DNA of 64,000 bases from Streptomyces vinaceus (GTDB lineage: Bacteria; Actinomycetota; Actinomycetes; Streptomycetales; Streptomycetaceae): positions 2,241,001 to 2,305,000 of the forward strand of contig NZ_CP023692.1 of NCBI RefSeq assembly GCF_008704935.1, written 5' to 3'. The notes below the pieces were generated by a model. That model did no database searches and was not told the origin of the DNA. It saw nothing but the letters and a program-made list of their open reading frames with translations. Below, piece after piece: positions 1 through 7,976 of this stretch. Position 1 is the first letter of the stretch; every line of letters starts with the position of its first letter. A program made the translations under genes and the position numbers.

Positions 1-2
1 AC

Positions 3-2048
3 GAGGCCCGCAACGACGCCATCTGGACCGGCGCCATCGTGGTCGTCGCCCTGCTCGCCGCGTTCATCCTGGCCGCGATGATGGCCCGTCAGATGAGCAA
101 CTCGATGCGCCGTCTGCGCACCGCCGCCTTCGACGTCGCCGAGCAGCGCCTGCCGATGCTCGTCGACCAGCTCTCGCGCACCGACCCGGGCAAGGTCGAC
201 ACCCGTGTCGCGCCGATCCCGATCAACTCCCAGGACGAGATCGGCGAGGTCGCCCGCGCCTTCGACCAGGTCCACCGGGAAGCGGTCCGGCTCGCCGCCG
301 AGCAGGCGCTCCTGCGAGGGAACGTCAACGCGATCTTCACGAACCTCTCCATACGCAACCAGTCGCTGATCGAGGGCCAGCTGACCCTCATCACCGACCT
401 GGAGAACAACGAGGCCGACCCGGACCAGCTGGAGAACCTCTTCCGCCTGGACCACCTCGCCACCCGTATGCGTCGCAACGGCGAGAACCTCCTCATCCTC
501 GCGGGTGAGGAACCGGGCCGCCGCTGGGACCAGCCGGTCCCCCTCGTCGACGTCCTGCGCGCCGCCTCCTCCGAGGTGGAGCAGTACGAGCGCATCGAGC
601 TCTCGGGCGTCTCGGAGGCCGAGATCCACGGCCAGGCCGTGACCGACCTCGTGCACCTGCTCGCGGAGCTGCTGGAGAACGCCACGACGTTCTCCTCCCC
701 CCAGACCAAGGTCCGCGTCAACGCCACGCGCCTGCCCGACGGCCGCGTCATGGTGGAGATCCACGACAAGGGCATCGGCCTCACCGCCGAGGACTTCGCG
801 GACATCAACCACAAGCTGGCCAACCCGCCGACCGTGGACGCCGCGATCTCCCAGCGCATGGGTCTGTTCGTGGTCGGCCGCTTGGCGGACCGGCACAACA
901 TCCGGGTCCAGCTGCGCCCCTCGGGCGAGGCCGCGGGCACCACGTCGCTGGTCATGCTCCCCGACGCGATCACCCACGGTGGTGGTGGCGAGGGCATCCC
1001 GGACGACGACTTCACGGTCTCCTCGATGATCCCGCAGCAGCAGACGCAGCACGCCGTCCCGATGCGCACGGCCGCCGAGCTGGGCTTCGACGACTCCCGC
1101 TACGAGGCGGGCGGCGCCGGCCAGCAGGGCGAGGACGCCGGGCTGAACCCGGTCGGCCGCTCCCTGGCCCAGCAGGAGCGCCGGGCCGCGCTCGAAGCCC
1201 AGGTGGGCTACGGGCAGGAGCAGCAGGGCGATTTCGCCGAGCAGGAGTATGCGGAACCCCAGCCCGAGCACGGCTACCAGCCGTACCAGGAGTACGAGCA
1301 GCAGCCCGAGCAGGGTTACGACGGCTCGTACGACTCCCGGCAGCCCCACGGGGCCCAGCAGGGCTACGAGGCGTACCCGCAGCAGGACTACGGTTATCCG
1401 GAAGCCGGATACCAGGATGGCCGGCAGGACGCCCCGGCGTACGACGGCGGTTACGCATCCCAGTCCCCGCAGGCGGAGTGGCCCGAACAGAACAGCTATT
1501 CCGGCGGCTACCAGCAGGGCTACGGGACCGAATCGGAACCACAGTCCGCTCCCGAACCCGCCGCGGACCGCGTAGGCTTCGACCGTCCGGGCGCCGCTGC
1601 CGACACCGGCCACGAAGTGACCGGAGCGGGCCTGCCGCGCCGCGGCAGCCAGCAGCAGTGGCAGCCGGCGCAGAAGGAAGCGGAGTCCACCGGATCCCTC
1701 TTCGAGCAGCGGCCGCAGCGACAGCAGCAGCCCGCGGCGGCGGAGCAGGCCCCGGAGGGTGGCGGCGCAGGCGACGACTGGCGCTCGAACAACGACGAGC
1801 GCTGGCAGCAGGCCGCCAAACTCCGTGAGCCGAAGGCGGGCGGGATCACCCCGTCCGGTCTCCCTCGGCGTGTGCCCAAGGCCAACCTGGTCGAGGGCGC
1901 GGCGGAGACGACCCCGCAGGGCGGCCCCCAGGTCTCCCGCGCACCGGAGGACGTCCGCGGCAGGTTGAGCAACCTGCGGCGCGGTGTCCAGCAGGGACGC
2001 AACGCGGGTTCTGAGCAGTCAAGTAACAGCTATGACCAGGAGCGTTAG
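3..2048 (+). CDS. cvnA: Conservon sensor-like ATPase CvnA, 5' end cut by window edge
   Basis: The reading frame is open to the first bases of the window, so the start and most of the extracellular sensor region lie outside. What remains begins in a transmembrane helix, followed by a HAMP-like stretch and a histidine-kinase-type ATPase. Counting from the GTG at 39, the N box is around ENATTF (Asn214), the G1 box is DKGIGL (243-248) and the G2 region ends in GTTSLVMLP. The usual H box is replaced by the conservon signature around LDHLATRMRR (His139), as is typical of CvnA. Residues past about 330 form a long disordered tail rich in Gln, Glu, Tyr and Gly. CvnA is thought to sit at the membrane and communicate with CvnB, CvnC and the small GTPase CvnD encoded directly downstream. 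cvnB starts one base after this stop. Confidence 0.93.
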   Translation, partial: EARNDAIWTGAIVVVALLAAFILAAMMARQMSNSMRRLRTAAFDVAEQRLPMLVDQLSRTDPGKVDTRVAPIPINSQDEIGEVARAFDQVHREAVRLAAEQALLRGNVNAIFTNLSIRNQSLIEGQLTLITDLENNEADPDQLENLFRLDHLATRMRRNGENLLILAGEEPGRRWDQPVPLVDVLRAASSEVEQYERIELSGVSEAEIHGQAVTDLVHLLAELLENATTFSSPQTKVRVNATRLPDGRVMVEIHDKGIGLTAEDFADINHKLANPPTVDAAISQRMGLFVVGRLADRHNIRVQLRPSGEAAGTTSLVMLPDAITHGGGGEGIPDDDFTVSSMIPQQQTQHAVPMRTAAELGFDDSRYEAGGAGQQGEDAGLNPVGRSLAQQERRAALEAQVGYGQEQQGDFAEQEYAEPQPEHGYQPYQEYEQQPEQGYDGSYDSRQPHGAQQGYEAYPQQDYGYPEAGYQDGRQDAPAYDGGYASQSPQAEWPEQNSYSGGYQQGYGTESEPQSAPEPAADRVGFDRPGAAADTGHEVTGAGLPRRGSQQQWQPAQKEAESTGSLFEQRPQRQQQPAAAEQAPEGGGAGDDWRSNNDERWQQAAKLREPKAGGITPSGLPRRVPKANLVEGAAETTPQGGPQVSRAPEDVRGRLSNLRRGVQQGRNAGSEQSSNSYDQER

Positions 2049-2049
2049 T

Positions 2050-2472
2050 GTGAGCCCGATGAGCCAGGCGGCACAGAACCTGAACTGGTTGATCACCAAC
2101 TTCGTGGACAACACCCCCGGGGTGTCCCACACGGTGGTGGTCTCCGCCGACGGCCTTCTTCTGGCGATGTCCGACGGTTTCCCGCGCGACCGCGCCGATC
2201 AGCTGGCGGCCGTGGCCTCCGGCCTGACGTCGCTGACCGCCGGAGCCTCCCGCATCTTCGAGGGTGGCGCCGTCAACCAGACCGTTGTGGAGATGGACCG
2301 CGGGTTCCTTTTCCTCATGTCCGTGTCCGATGGTTCGTCCCTCGCGGTGCTCGCGCACCCCGAGTGCGACATCGGTCTCGTGGGCTACGAGATGGCCCTC
2401 CTCGTGGACCGAGCAGGCAGTGTCCTCACCCCGGAACTGCGTTCGGAGCTGCAGGGAAGTCTTCTCAACTAG
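2050..2472 (+). CDS. cvnB: Roadblock/LC7-domain protein CvnB
   Basis: A 140-residue protein made of a single Roadblock/LC7 domain, the fold of bacterial MglB-like regulators of small GTPases. I chose GTG at 2050 because AGGAG ends 7 bases upstream. The in-frame ATG at 2059 is further from it, and the upstream in-frame extension overlaps cvnA. The domain is recognisable from the opening LNWLITNFVDNTPGV and the VSADGLLLAMS strand. It is the second gene of the conservon, 1 bp after cvnA and 93 bp before cvnC. By family analogy it acts as a GTPase-activating or scaffold partner of CvnD at the membrane. Confidence 0.95.
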   Translation: MSPMSQAAQNLNWLITNFVDNTPGVSHTVVVSADGLLLAMSDGFPRDRADQLAAVASGLTSLTAGASRIFEGGAVNQTVVEMDRGFLFLMSVSDGSSLAVLAHPECDIGLVGYEMALLVDRAGSVLTPELRSELQGSLLN

Positions 2473-2565
2473 CAAACAGGCAGTGCGTTTCGCGTCATCG
2501 CACCATAGGGTGCGGTGGCGCGGTTCCACAGGGAGTACTGCGTTCTTGGAGTCGGAGGAGGAGAC

Positions 2566-3126
2566 GTGACAACACCCGGAGGACATCCTTATGGCGGCGC
2601 GCAGCAGCCGCAGGGTGGGCAGCACGACCAGAACCGCTTCAACTTCCCCTCCGCTCCCAGCCGGCAGGTTCCGGAGCACAATCCCTACCAGCAGCAGCCG
2701 TACGGCCAGCCCCAGCAGGCACAGCCGCCCCACCGGCCCTCGCAGCAGCCCCTCCGGGGCCCGCAGCAGCAGGCCCCCAAGGCGCACAACCCGCTGGTGC
2801 GTCCGTACGCGATGACCGGCGGCCGTACCCGGCCGCGCTACCAGCTCGCCATCGAGGCGCTGGTCAGTACCACGGCGGATCCCGCGCGTCTGCAAGGGCA
2901 GTTGCCCGAGCACCAGCGCATCTGCCGCCTGTGCCAGGAGATCAAATCCGTCGCGGAGATCTCGGCACTTCTCTCCATTCCTCTTGGTGTCGCCCGCATC
3001 CTCGTCGCCGACCTGGCGGAGGCGGGCCTTGTCGCCATTCACCAGCCCGGCGGCGACGAGTCTGCCGGCGGCCAGCCAGATGTGACACTGCTCGAAAGGG
3101 TGCTCAGTGGACTTCGCAAGCTCTAA
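2566..3126 (+). CDS. cvnC: DUF742 protein CvnC
   Basis: A 186-residue protein starting at GTG 2566, directly behind the strong GGAGGAGGAG site at 2553-2562. The first 75 residues are Gln/Pro/Gly-rich and probably disordered. The C-terminal half is the DUF742 domain, opening with TRPRYQLAIEALV and containing a winged-helix-like segment (HQRICRLCQEIKSVAEISAL). DUF742 proteins occur almost only in conservons. Their biochemical role is not firmly established; association with the CvnA/CvnB membrane complex is inferred. The 3' end overlaps the start of cvnD by 20 bases, which suggests translational coupling. Confidence 0.94.
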   Translation: MTTPGGHPYGGAQQPQGGQHDQNRFNFPSAPSRQVPEHNPYQQQPYGQPQQAQPPHRPSQQPLRGPQQQAPKAHNPLVRPYAMTGGRTRPRYQLAIEALVSTTADPARLQGQLPEHQRICRLCQEIKSVAEISALLSIPLGVARILVADLAEAGLVAIHQPGGDESAGGQPDVTLLERVLSGLRKL

Positions 3127-3688
3127 CGGCGGAGCGGCTCGCTCCACCACCTCCGCGAAGATCGTGGTGGCGGGCGGCTTCGGCGTGGGCAAGACCACGT
3201 TCGTCGGCGCGGTCTCCGAGATCAACCCGCTGCGCACCGAAGCCGTGATGACGTCCGCGTCGGCCGGTATCGACGATCTGACCCACACCGGGGACAAGAC
3301 GACCACCACGGTCGCCATGGACTTCGGCCGCATCACCTTGGACCAGGACCTCATCCTGTACCTGTTCGGCACCCCCGGACAGGACCGCTTCTGGTTCATG
3401 TGGGACGACCTCGTCCGCGGCGCCATCGGTGCCGTCGTGCTCGTCGACACGCGGCGCCTGGCGGACTGCTTCCCGGCCGTGGACTACTTCGAGAACAGCG
3501 GCCTGCCGTTCGTGATCGCCCTCAACGGCTTCGACGGCCACCAGCCGTACACGCCGGAGGAGGTCCGCGAGGCCCTGCAGATCGGCCCGGACGCCCCGAT
3601 CATCACCACCGACGCACGCCACCGCGCGGACGCCAAGAGCGCGCTCATCACCCTGGTCGAGCACGCCCTCATGGCCCGCCTGCGGTAG
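3107..3688 (+). CDS. cvnD: Conservon small GTPase CvnD
   Basis: A 193-residue Ras-like GTPase of the ATP/GTP-binding (DUF258/MglA-like) type. The P loop is GGFGVGKT at residues 23-30 and the switch II/G3 motif is TPGQDRF starting at residue 89. The G4 position that confers guanine specificity reads NGFD (140-143) rather than NKxD, a change common in conservon GTPases. The GTG start lies inside cvnC and is preceded by AAAGGG at 3096-3100. It closes the cvnABCD operon; a strong hairpin follows 25 bases after the stop. Conservon GTPases have been linked to developmental and antibiotic control in streptomycetes, but which process this set governs cannot be told from sequence. Confidence 0.95.
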   Translation: MDFASSNGGAARSTTSAKIVVAGGFGVGKTTFVGAVSEINPLRTEAVMTSASAGIDDLTHTGDKTTTTVAMDFGRITLDQDLILYLFGTPGQDRFWFMWDDLVRGAIGAVVLVDTRRLADCFPAVDYFENSGLPFVIALNGFDGHQPYTPEEVREALQIGPDAPIITTDARHRADAKSALITLVEHALMARLR

Positions 3689-3712
3689 GCACCGCGGCAG
3701 CACGCATGCGAG

Positions 3713-3746
3713 AGGCCCCCGCACTCCGAGGAGTGCGGGGGCCTTT
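3713..3746. terminator. Bidirectional intrinsic-type terminator between cvnD and accE
   Basis: Perfect 15-bp arms (3713-3727 and 3730-3744) leave a two-base centre, effectively a CGAG tetraloop on a 14-bp stem. A short T run follows on the plus strand. It sits between convergent genes and can serve both. Confidence 0.9.
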
Positions 3747-3781
3747 CGGTCTGTTCCGGGAAGGTCCTGTGGGGATCCCCC

Positions 3782-3985
3782 CTAGCCCTGCCAGCTGTGC
3801 GGGGCGCGGAAGCCGGGGGTGCGCTCCAGGCGGCGCCAGCGGGCCTGGGAGCCGATGCGGTGCACGGGACGTCCCTCGGGGGCGGACGCGGCGCGGGCCA
3901 GCAGGATCGCGGTGATCGCGGCCAGCTCCTCGGGGGCTGCGTTGCCCTTTTCGACGCGCAGCAGGGTGTCGGCGGTCTTGGACAT
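3782..3985 (-). CDS. accE: Acyl-CoA carboxylase epsilon subunit
   Basis: A 67-residue protein with the layout of actinobacterial carboxylase epsilon subunits. An N-terminal helix opens with LLRVEKGNAAPEELAAITAI, then comes a short linker and a basic, Trp-containing C-terminus (SQARWRRL). The epsilon chain binds the beta hexamer and helps it assemble with the biotinylated alpha chain. It lies 24 bases after accB on the same strand, so the two are cotranscribed. The alpha subunit is not in the window. Confidence 0.9.
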   Translation of the reverse strand: MSKTADTLLRVEKGNAAPEELAAITAILLARAASAPEGRPVHRIGSQARWRRLERTPGFRAPHSWQG

Positions 3986-4009
3986 GGGTGGCAGGTCTCC
4001 TTCGCTCTA

Positions 4010-5593
4010 CTACTGCGGCGGGTTGCCGTGCTTGCGGGACGGCAGGTCGGCGTGCTTGCTGCGGAGCATCGCCAGTGCGCTGATCAGGGTTTCGCGGGTC
4101 TCGGCCGGGTCGATGACGTCGTCGACGAGGCCGCGCTCGGCCGCGTAGTACGGGTGCATCAGCTCGGCCTTGTACTCCTTGACCATGCGCGCGCGCATCG
4201 CCTCGGGGTCCTCGGCCTCCGCGATCTGCTTGCGGAAGATGACGTTGGCGGCGCCTTCGGCGCCCATGACCGCGATCTCGTTCGTCGGCCAGGCGTACGT
4301 GATGTCCGCGCCGATGGACTGCGAGTCCATGACGATGTACGCGCCGCCGTAGGCCTTGCGCAGGATCAGCGAGATCCGCGGGACGGTGGCGTTGCAGTAC
4401 GCGTACAGCAGCTTGGCGCCGTGGCGGATGATGCCGCCGTGCTCCTGGTCGACGCCCGGCAGGAAGCCGGGGACGTCCAGGAGCGTGATGATCGGGATGT
4501 TGAAGGCGTCGCACATCTGGACGAAGCGCGCGGCCTTCTCGGAGGCCTCGATGTCGAGGACGCCGGCGAGGTGGGCGGGCTGGTTGGCGACGATGCCGAC
4601 GACCTGGCCGTCGAGCCGGGCCAGGGCGCAGACGATGTTGCGGGCCCAGCGCTCGTGGATCTCCAGGAAGTCGCCCTCGTCGACGAGCTCCTCGATCACC
4701 TTGTGCATGTCGTACGGGCGGTTGCCGTCCGCGGGGACCAGGTCGAGCAGGACGTCCGAGCGCCGGTCGGCGGCGTCGGAGGTCTCGTGGACCGGCGGGT
4801 TCTCGCGGTTGTTGGAGGGCAGCATCGAGATGAGGTAGCGCACCTCGGAGATGCAGGTCTCCTCGTCGTCGTACGCGAAGTGCGCGACGCCGGAGGTCTC
4901 GGCGTGCACGTCGGCGCCGCCCAGGCCGTTCTGGGTGATCTCCTCACCGGTGACGGCGCGCACGACGTCGGGGCCGGTGATGAACATCTGCGAGGTCTCG
5001 CGGACCATGAAGACGAAGTCCGTCAGGGCCGGGGAGTACGCGGCGCCGCCGGCGCACGGGCCCAGCATCACCGAGATCTGCGGGATGACGCCCGAGGCCC
5101 TGGTGTTGCGCTGGAAGATGCCGCCGTAGCCGGCGAGCGCGGAGACGCCCTCCTGGATACGGGCACCGGCGCCGTCGTTGAGGGAGACCAGCGGGGCACC
5201 GGCCGCGATGGCCATGTCCATGATCTTGTGGATCTTCGTGGCGTGGGCCTCGCCCAGGGCGCCGCCGAAGATGCGGAAGTCGTGCGCGTAGACGAAGACC
5301 GTGCGGCCCTCGACCGTGCCCCAGCCGGTGATGACACCGTCGGTGTACGGCTTCTTGCTTTCGAGGCCGAAGCCGCTCGCACGGTGGCGGCGCAGCTGTT
5401 CGACCTCCTTGAAGGAACCCTCGTCGAGCAGCAGCGCGATGCGCTCGCGCGCGGTCAGCTTGCCCTTGGCGTGCTGCGCCTCGGTCGCCCGGTCACTGGG
5501 TCCACGCCGCGCCTGCTCGCGCAGGGAGTGCAGCTCGGCCACGCGCCCGCGGGCGTCCGTCGGCTCGCTCGGAGTCTGGTCCACAACGGTCAT
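4010..5593 (-). CDS. accB: Acyl-CoA carboxylase beta (carboxyltransferase) subunit, AccB-type
   Basis: A 527-residue carboxyltransferase subunit transferring CO2 from carboxybiotin to acetyl-CoA or propionyl-CoA, giving malonyl- or methylmalonyl-CoA for fatty acid and polyketide synthesis. Both oxyanion-hole glycine regions are visible: GPCAGGAAYSP near 178-188 and RKAYGGAYIVM near 412-422. In the family, the residue after GGAY sets acyl preference: Asp in propionyl-specific PccB, Ile in the broader AccB. Here it is Ile420, so AccB is favoured. The adjoining epsilon gene supports this. It starts with ATG at 5593 and has AAGG a few bases upstream. Whether acetyl-CoA is really the main substrate would need assay. 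Confidence 0.92.
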   Translation of the reverse strand: MTVVDQTPSEPTDARGRVAELHSLREQARRGPSDRATEAQHAKGKLTARERIALLLDEGSFKEVEQLRRHRASGFGLESKKPYTDGVITGWGTVEGRTVFVYAHDFRIFGGALGEAHATKIHKIMDMAIAAGAPLVSLNDGAGARIQEGVSALAGYGGIFQRNTRASGVIPQISVMLGPCAGGAAYSPALTDFVFMVRETSQMFITGPDVVRAVTGEEITQNGLGGADVHAETSGVAHFAYDDEETCISEVRYLISMLPSNNRENPPVHETSDAADRRSDVLLDLVPADGNRPYDMHKVIEELVDEGDFLEIHERWARNIVCALARLDGQVVGIVANQPAHLAGVLDIEASEKAARFVQMCDAFNIPIITLLDVPGFLPGVDQEHGGIIRHGAKLLYAYCNATVPRISLILRKAYGGAYIVMDSQSIGADITYAWPTNEIAVMGAEGAANVIFRKQIAEAEDPEAMRARMVKEYKAELMHPYYAAERGLVDDVIDPAETRETLISALAMLRSKHADLPSRKHGNPPQ

Positions 5594-5763
5594 GTATCGA
5601 CCTTACGAAGCGGTCGAAGAAAAACCTCCGTTGATTTCACACAGTCTCGGAAGTGTTCCGCTGTCCGGCCCGGACAGAACCGCCAGGCGATGCACGGACA
5701 CCACCAGGCAGGACCCCTCTCCTTTGTGGAGGTTCCACAAAACGGGGACACGCCCCGCTGGGA

Positions 5764-5815
5764 TGTTGAAATTTGAACGGAATAGGTCTAGCGTCGTTCT
5801 CGTTGAAAGTTCAAC
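5764..5815. promoter_or_regulatory. Paired 14-bp operator-like motifs upstream of the YceI gene
   Basis: Two related 14-mers, GTTGAAATTTGAAC at 5764-5777 and GTTGAAAGTTCAAC at 5802-5815, lie 38 bp apart. The second has perfect 6-bp inverted arms around AG. The first contains TTGAAA (5765-5770), placed 18 bp before TAGCGT (5789-5794), a plausible -35/-10 pair for the gene at 5868. The two motifs would thus bracket the promoter, as expected for a repressor of MarR or TetR type. The regulator is not obvious. Confidence 0.55.
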
Positions 5816-5867
5816 CAACACGGGGCTCAGCAGTCGCAACAGCCCCTCCAGCACCAGGGAGCACATC

Positions 5868-6476
5868 ATGGGTCTCTTCAACCGCCGCAGCCAGGAGTCC
5901 GCGACCACCGTCGCCACCCTCGACGTGGACCCGGCCCTCGCGGCCCTCACCGGTGAGTACGTCATCGACGCCGCCCACAGCAGCATCGGCTTCACCGTCC
6001 GCCACGCGATGGTGACCAACGTCCGCGGCAGCTTCACCGACTACTCCGGCGCCCTCCAGCTCGACGGCAGCGACCCGGCCCGCTCCGCCGCCACCATCGA
6101 GGTGAAGATCGCCTCCGTGGACACCGGCATCGCCGACCGCGACGGCCACCTGCGCAGCGGTGACTTCTTCGACGCCGAGGCCTTCCCGCTGATGACCTTC
6201 CGCTCCACCGAGGCGGCCCGGCTCGGCGGCGACGCCTACCGCATCACGGGCGAGCTGACCATCAAGGACGTCACCCGCCCGCTCTCCATCGACCTGGAGT
6301 TCAACGGATCGGCCACCGACGTCTACGGCAACGAGCGCGTCGGCTTCGAGGGCTCCGCCGAGATCCTGCGCTCCGACTGGGGCCTGACCTGGAACGCCGC
6401 GCTGGAGGCCGGCGGCGTCATGGTCAGCGACAAGGTCAAGCTGACCTTCGACATCTCGGCCATCAAGCAGGCCTGA
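5868..6476 (+). CDS. YceI-family lipocalin-like protein
   Basis: A 202-residue protein. I placed the start at ATG 5868, preceded by AGGGAGC at 5856-5862; the frame runs open far upstream but without coding character. A 25-residue N-terminal arm leads into the YceI barrel (EYVIDAAHSSIGFTVRHAMV), with the family landmarks GHLRSGDFFDAE and PLMTFRS. YceI proteins bind isoprenoid or fatty-acyl ligands. Periplasmic versions have signal peptides, but this one has none, so it is probably cytoplasmic. It stands alone behind the operator pair at 5764-5815. Actinobacterial relatives are often controlled by a MarR-type repressor, but none is adjacent here. Confidence 0.9.
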   Translation: MGLFNRRSQESATTVATLDVDPALAALTGEYVIDAAHSSIGFTVRHAMVTNVRGSFTDYSGALQLDGSDPARSAATIEVKIASVDTGIADRDGHLRSGDFFDAEAFPLMTFRSTEAARLGGDAYRITGELTIKDVTRPLSIDLEFNGSATDVYGNERVGFEGSAEILRSDWGLTWNAALEAGGVMVSDKVKLTFDISAIKQA

Positions 6477-6528
6477 ACCGCCTGACGCCGCCGGGTCCCG
6501 GGGGCGGTACCGGTGGGGACCACTCCCC

Positions 6529-7878
6529 CTAGAAGCCGCCCCCACCGTCGAACCCGCCGCCGCCGTCGAATCCGCCACCGCCGCCGAAGTCCCCTCCCCC
6601 GAAGTCGGAGGGGTTGAAGTCGGCGCCGGAGAAGTCCCCGCCGTCGTAGCCGCCGCCCATGTCGGAGGCGTAGGCGGGACTCGACATCATCGAACCGAGC
6701 ATCGTGCCCACGAGCAGACCGGGCAGGATGCCCCCGCCGAAGTACCCGCCCGCCCAGGGGCCGTACGCCGGGCCCGCGTCGTAGTACGGACGCGGGCCGT
6801 ACTCCGTGTCGACCGTACGGACCATCGGGTCCTTGCCGTCACGCAGCCGGACGGCGTCCGCCGCGCACACCGGGACGGTACGCGCCGCCCCGCCGGCCGG
6901 CGACCACTCGGCGTCCTGCGTGCTCGGCCCGTGCCGCGGGTCGAAGAAGCAGGGCGACCGGCGCTCGGGCAGCGGCCTGCCCTGACGGCGGGCATCGAGG
7001 CAGGCCAGCGCGAACCGGCCGTCCTCCAGGGCCTGGGTGACCCCCTTGACCTCTTCGGGGTGCTGGACCGAGGCCATGATGTCCTTGGCCTTCTCGTACG
7101 AGTCGAGGCCCTTTTCGTAGTCCCCGCGCATGGCGTCGTCCGCGCCGGGCTCGCCGGGGTGGAAGTCCAGCCGGTCGAGCTCCTCGCCGAAGGCCGTGAT
7201 GTCCTCGTCCACGACCACGCGCAGCTTCTCGACCGCCTCGCGCTGCGCCTCCTCCTTCTTCCTGCGGTTGCGGCGCACCAGTGCGTACGCACCGCCGCCG
7301 CCGATCACGGCCACCGCGCCGAGCGCGACCAGCCCACCCACCGGTGCCCCGCCGTCGGCGCCCGTGTCACCCCAGGAGGCCGGGGCCCTGCCCTTGGCCT
7401 GGGCCAGGGCCTGGTCCACGAAGTTGTTGAGTTCGGTGCCCGCGTCCACGGGCCCGCCGGCCTTCACCGCGTCCGTCAGGTTGCGGACGGCGCCCGGGGA
7501 CATCACCGCCCGGTCGGCGCCCGCGTTGAAGCCGTCGCCGAGCCGGATCGCGTAGAGCCCGGTGATGCCGGTCTCGGTCCGGACCGTGCGCAGTACGCTG
7601 TCGGCGGGGAACTCCGAGCCGGCCGGCAGCACGGCGACGAACACCGGCTTCCCGGCGTCCTTGATCTTCTTCGCGAGCGCGTCCGCCTGGTCCTTCGGCA
7701 GCTGCGCCGCGGCGCGCGGGTCCACGTAGACCGGGCCCTGCTTGAGGGCCTCCGCCACTGCGGCGGGTCCGGTGGCCGCCGCAGCCTGCGGGGCGGCCAC
7801 GAGGGCGGTCGCGGACAGGGCCAGCAGCAGAGCGGCCAGCAGCCGACCGGGATACGCGGATATCAGCCTGGTCCTCAT
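6529..7878 (-). CDS. Secreted/membrane TPM-domain-like protein with Gly-rich tail
   Basis: A 449-residue protein starting at ATG 7878. Residues 1-37 form a signal peptide ending near AAAAT. The extracellular part (about 38-175) resembles the TPM fold (QGPVYVDPRAA, VFVAVLPAGSEFPA). A transmembrane helix follows (about 185-208, LVALGAVAVIGGGGAYALV) with a basic stop, then a long acidic helical cytoplasmic region. The last 60 residues are repeats of Gly, Phe and Asp (GGGFDGGGGF), like the Gly-rich tails of YgcG/TPM proteins. Function is unknown; TPM proteins have been tied to photosystem repair and membrane quality control, which need not hold here. It is downstream of cimA, separated by a strong terminator. 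Confidence 0.8.
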   Translation of the reverse strand: MRTRLISAYPGRLLAALLLALSATALVAAPQAAAATGPAAVAEALKQGPVYVDPRAAAQLPKDQADALAKKIKDAGKPVFVAVLPAGSEFPADSVLRTVRTETGITGLYAIRLGDGFNAGADRAVMSPGAVRNLTDAVKAGGPVDAGTELNNFVDQALAQAKGRAPASWGDTGADGGAPVGGLVALGAVAVIGGGGAYALVRRNRRKKEEAQREAVEKLRVVVDEDITAFGEELDRLDFHPGEPGADDAMRGDYEKGLDSYEKAKDIMASVQHPEEVKGVTQALEDGRFALACLDARRQGRPLPERRSPCFFDPRHGPSTQDAEWSPAGGAARTVPVCAADAVRLRDGKDPMVRTVDTEYGPRPYYDAGPAYGPWAGGYFGGGILPGLLVGTMLGSMMSSPAYASDMGGGYDGGDFSGADFNPSDFGGGDFGGGGGFDGGGGFDGGGGF

Positions 7879-7928
7879 ACCCCAGACGCTACCGGAACCC
7901 CCACTTTCCTGTGTGAGCTGGACATAAA

Positions 7929-7965
7929 CCCCACCGCCCCGGCCGCGACGGCCGGGGCGGTGGGG
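7929..7965 (-). terminator. Terminator hairpin after cimA
   Basis: Perfect 16-bp arms (7929-7944, 7950-7965) with the loop GCGAC lie 11 bases beyond the cimA stop. On the minus strand they are followed by TTTATG. It separates cimA from the TPM-like gene. Confidence 0.88.
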
Positions 7966-7976
7966 ACTTCCGCGCG

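Noticed and set aside
1249..1575. 108-residue frame inside cvnA
   Set aside because: It reads the low-complexity tail of cvnA in another frame.
3797..5776. 659-residue open frame on the plus strand
   Set aside because: It lies wholly antisense to accE and accB, whose products are clear family members. Such shadows are normal in high-GC DNA.
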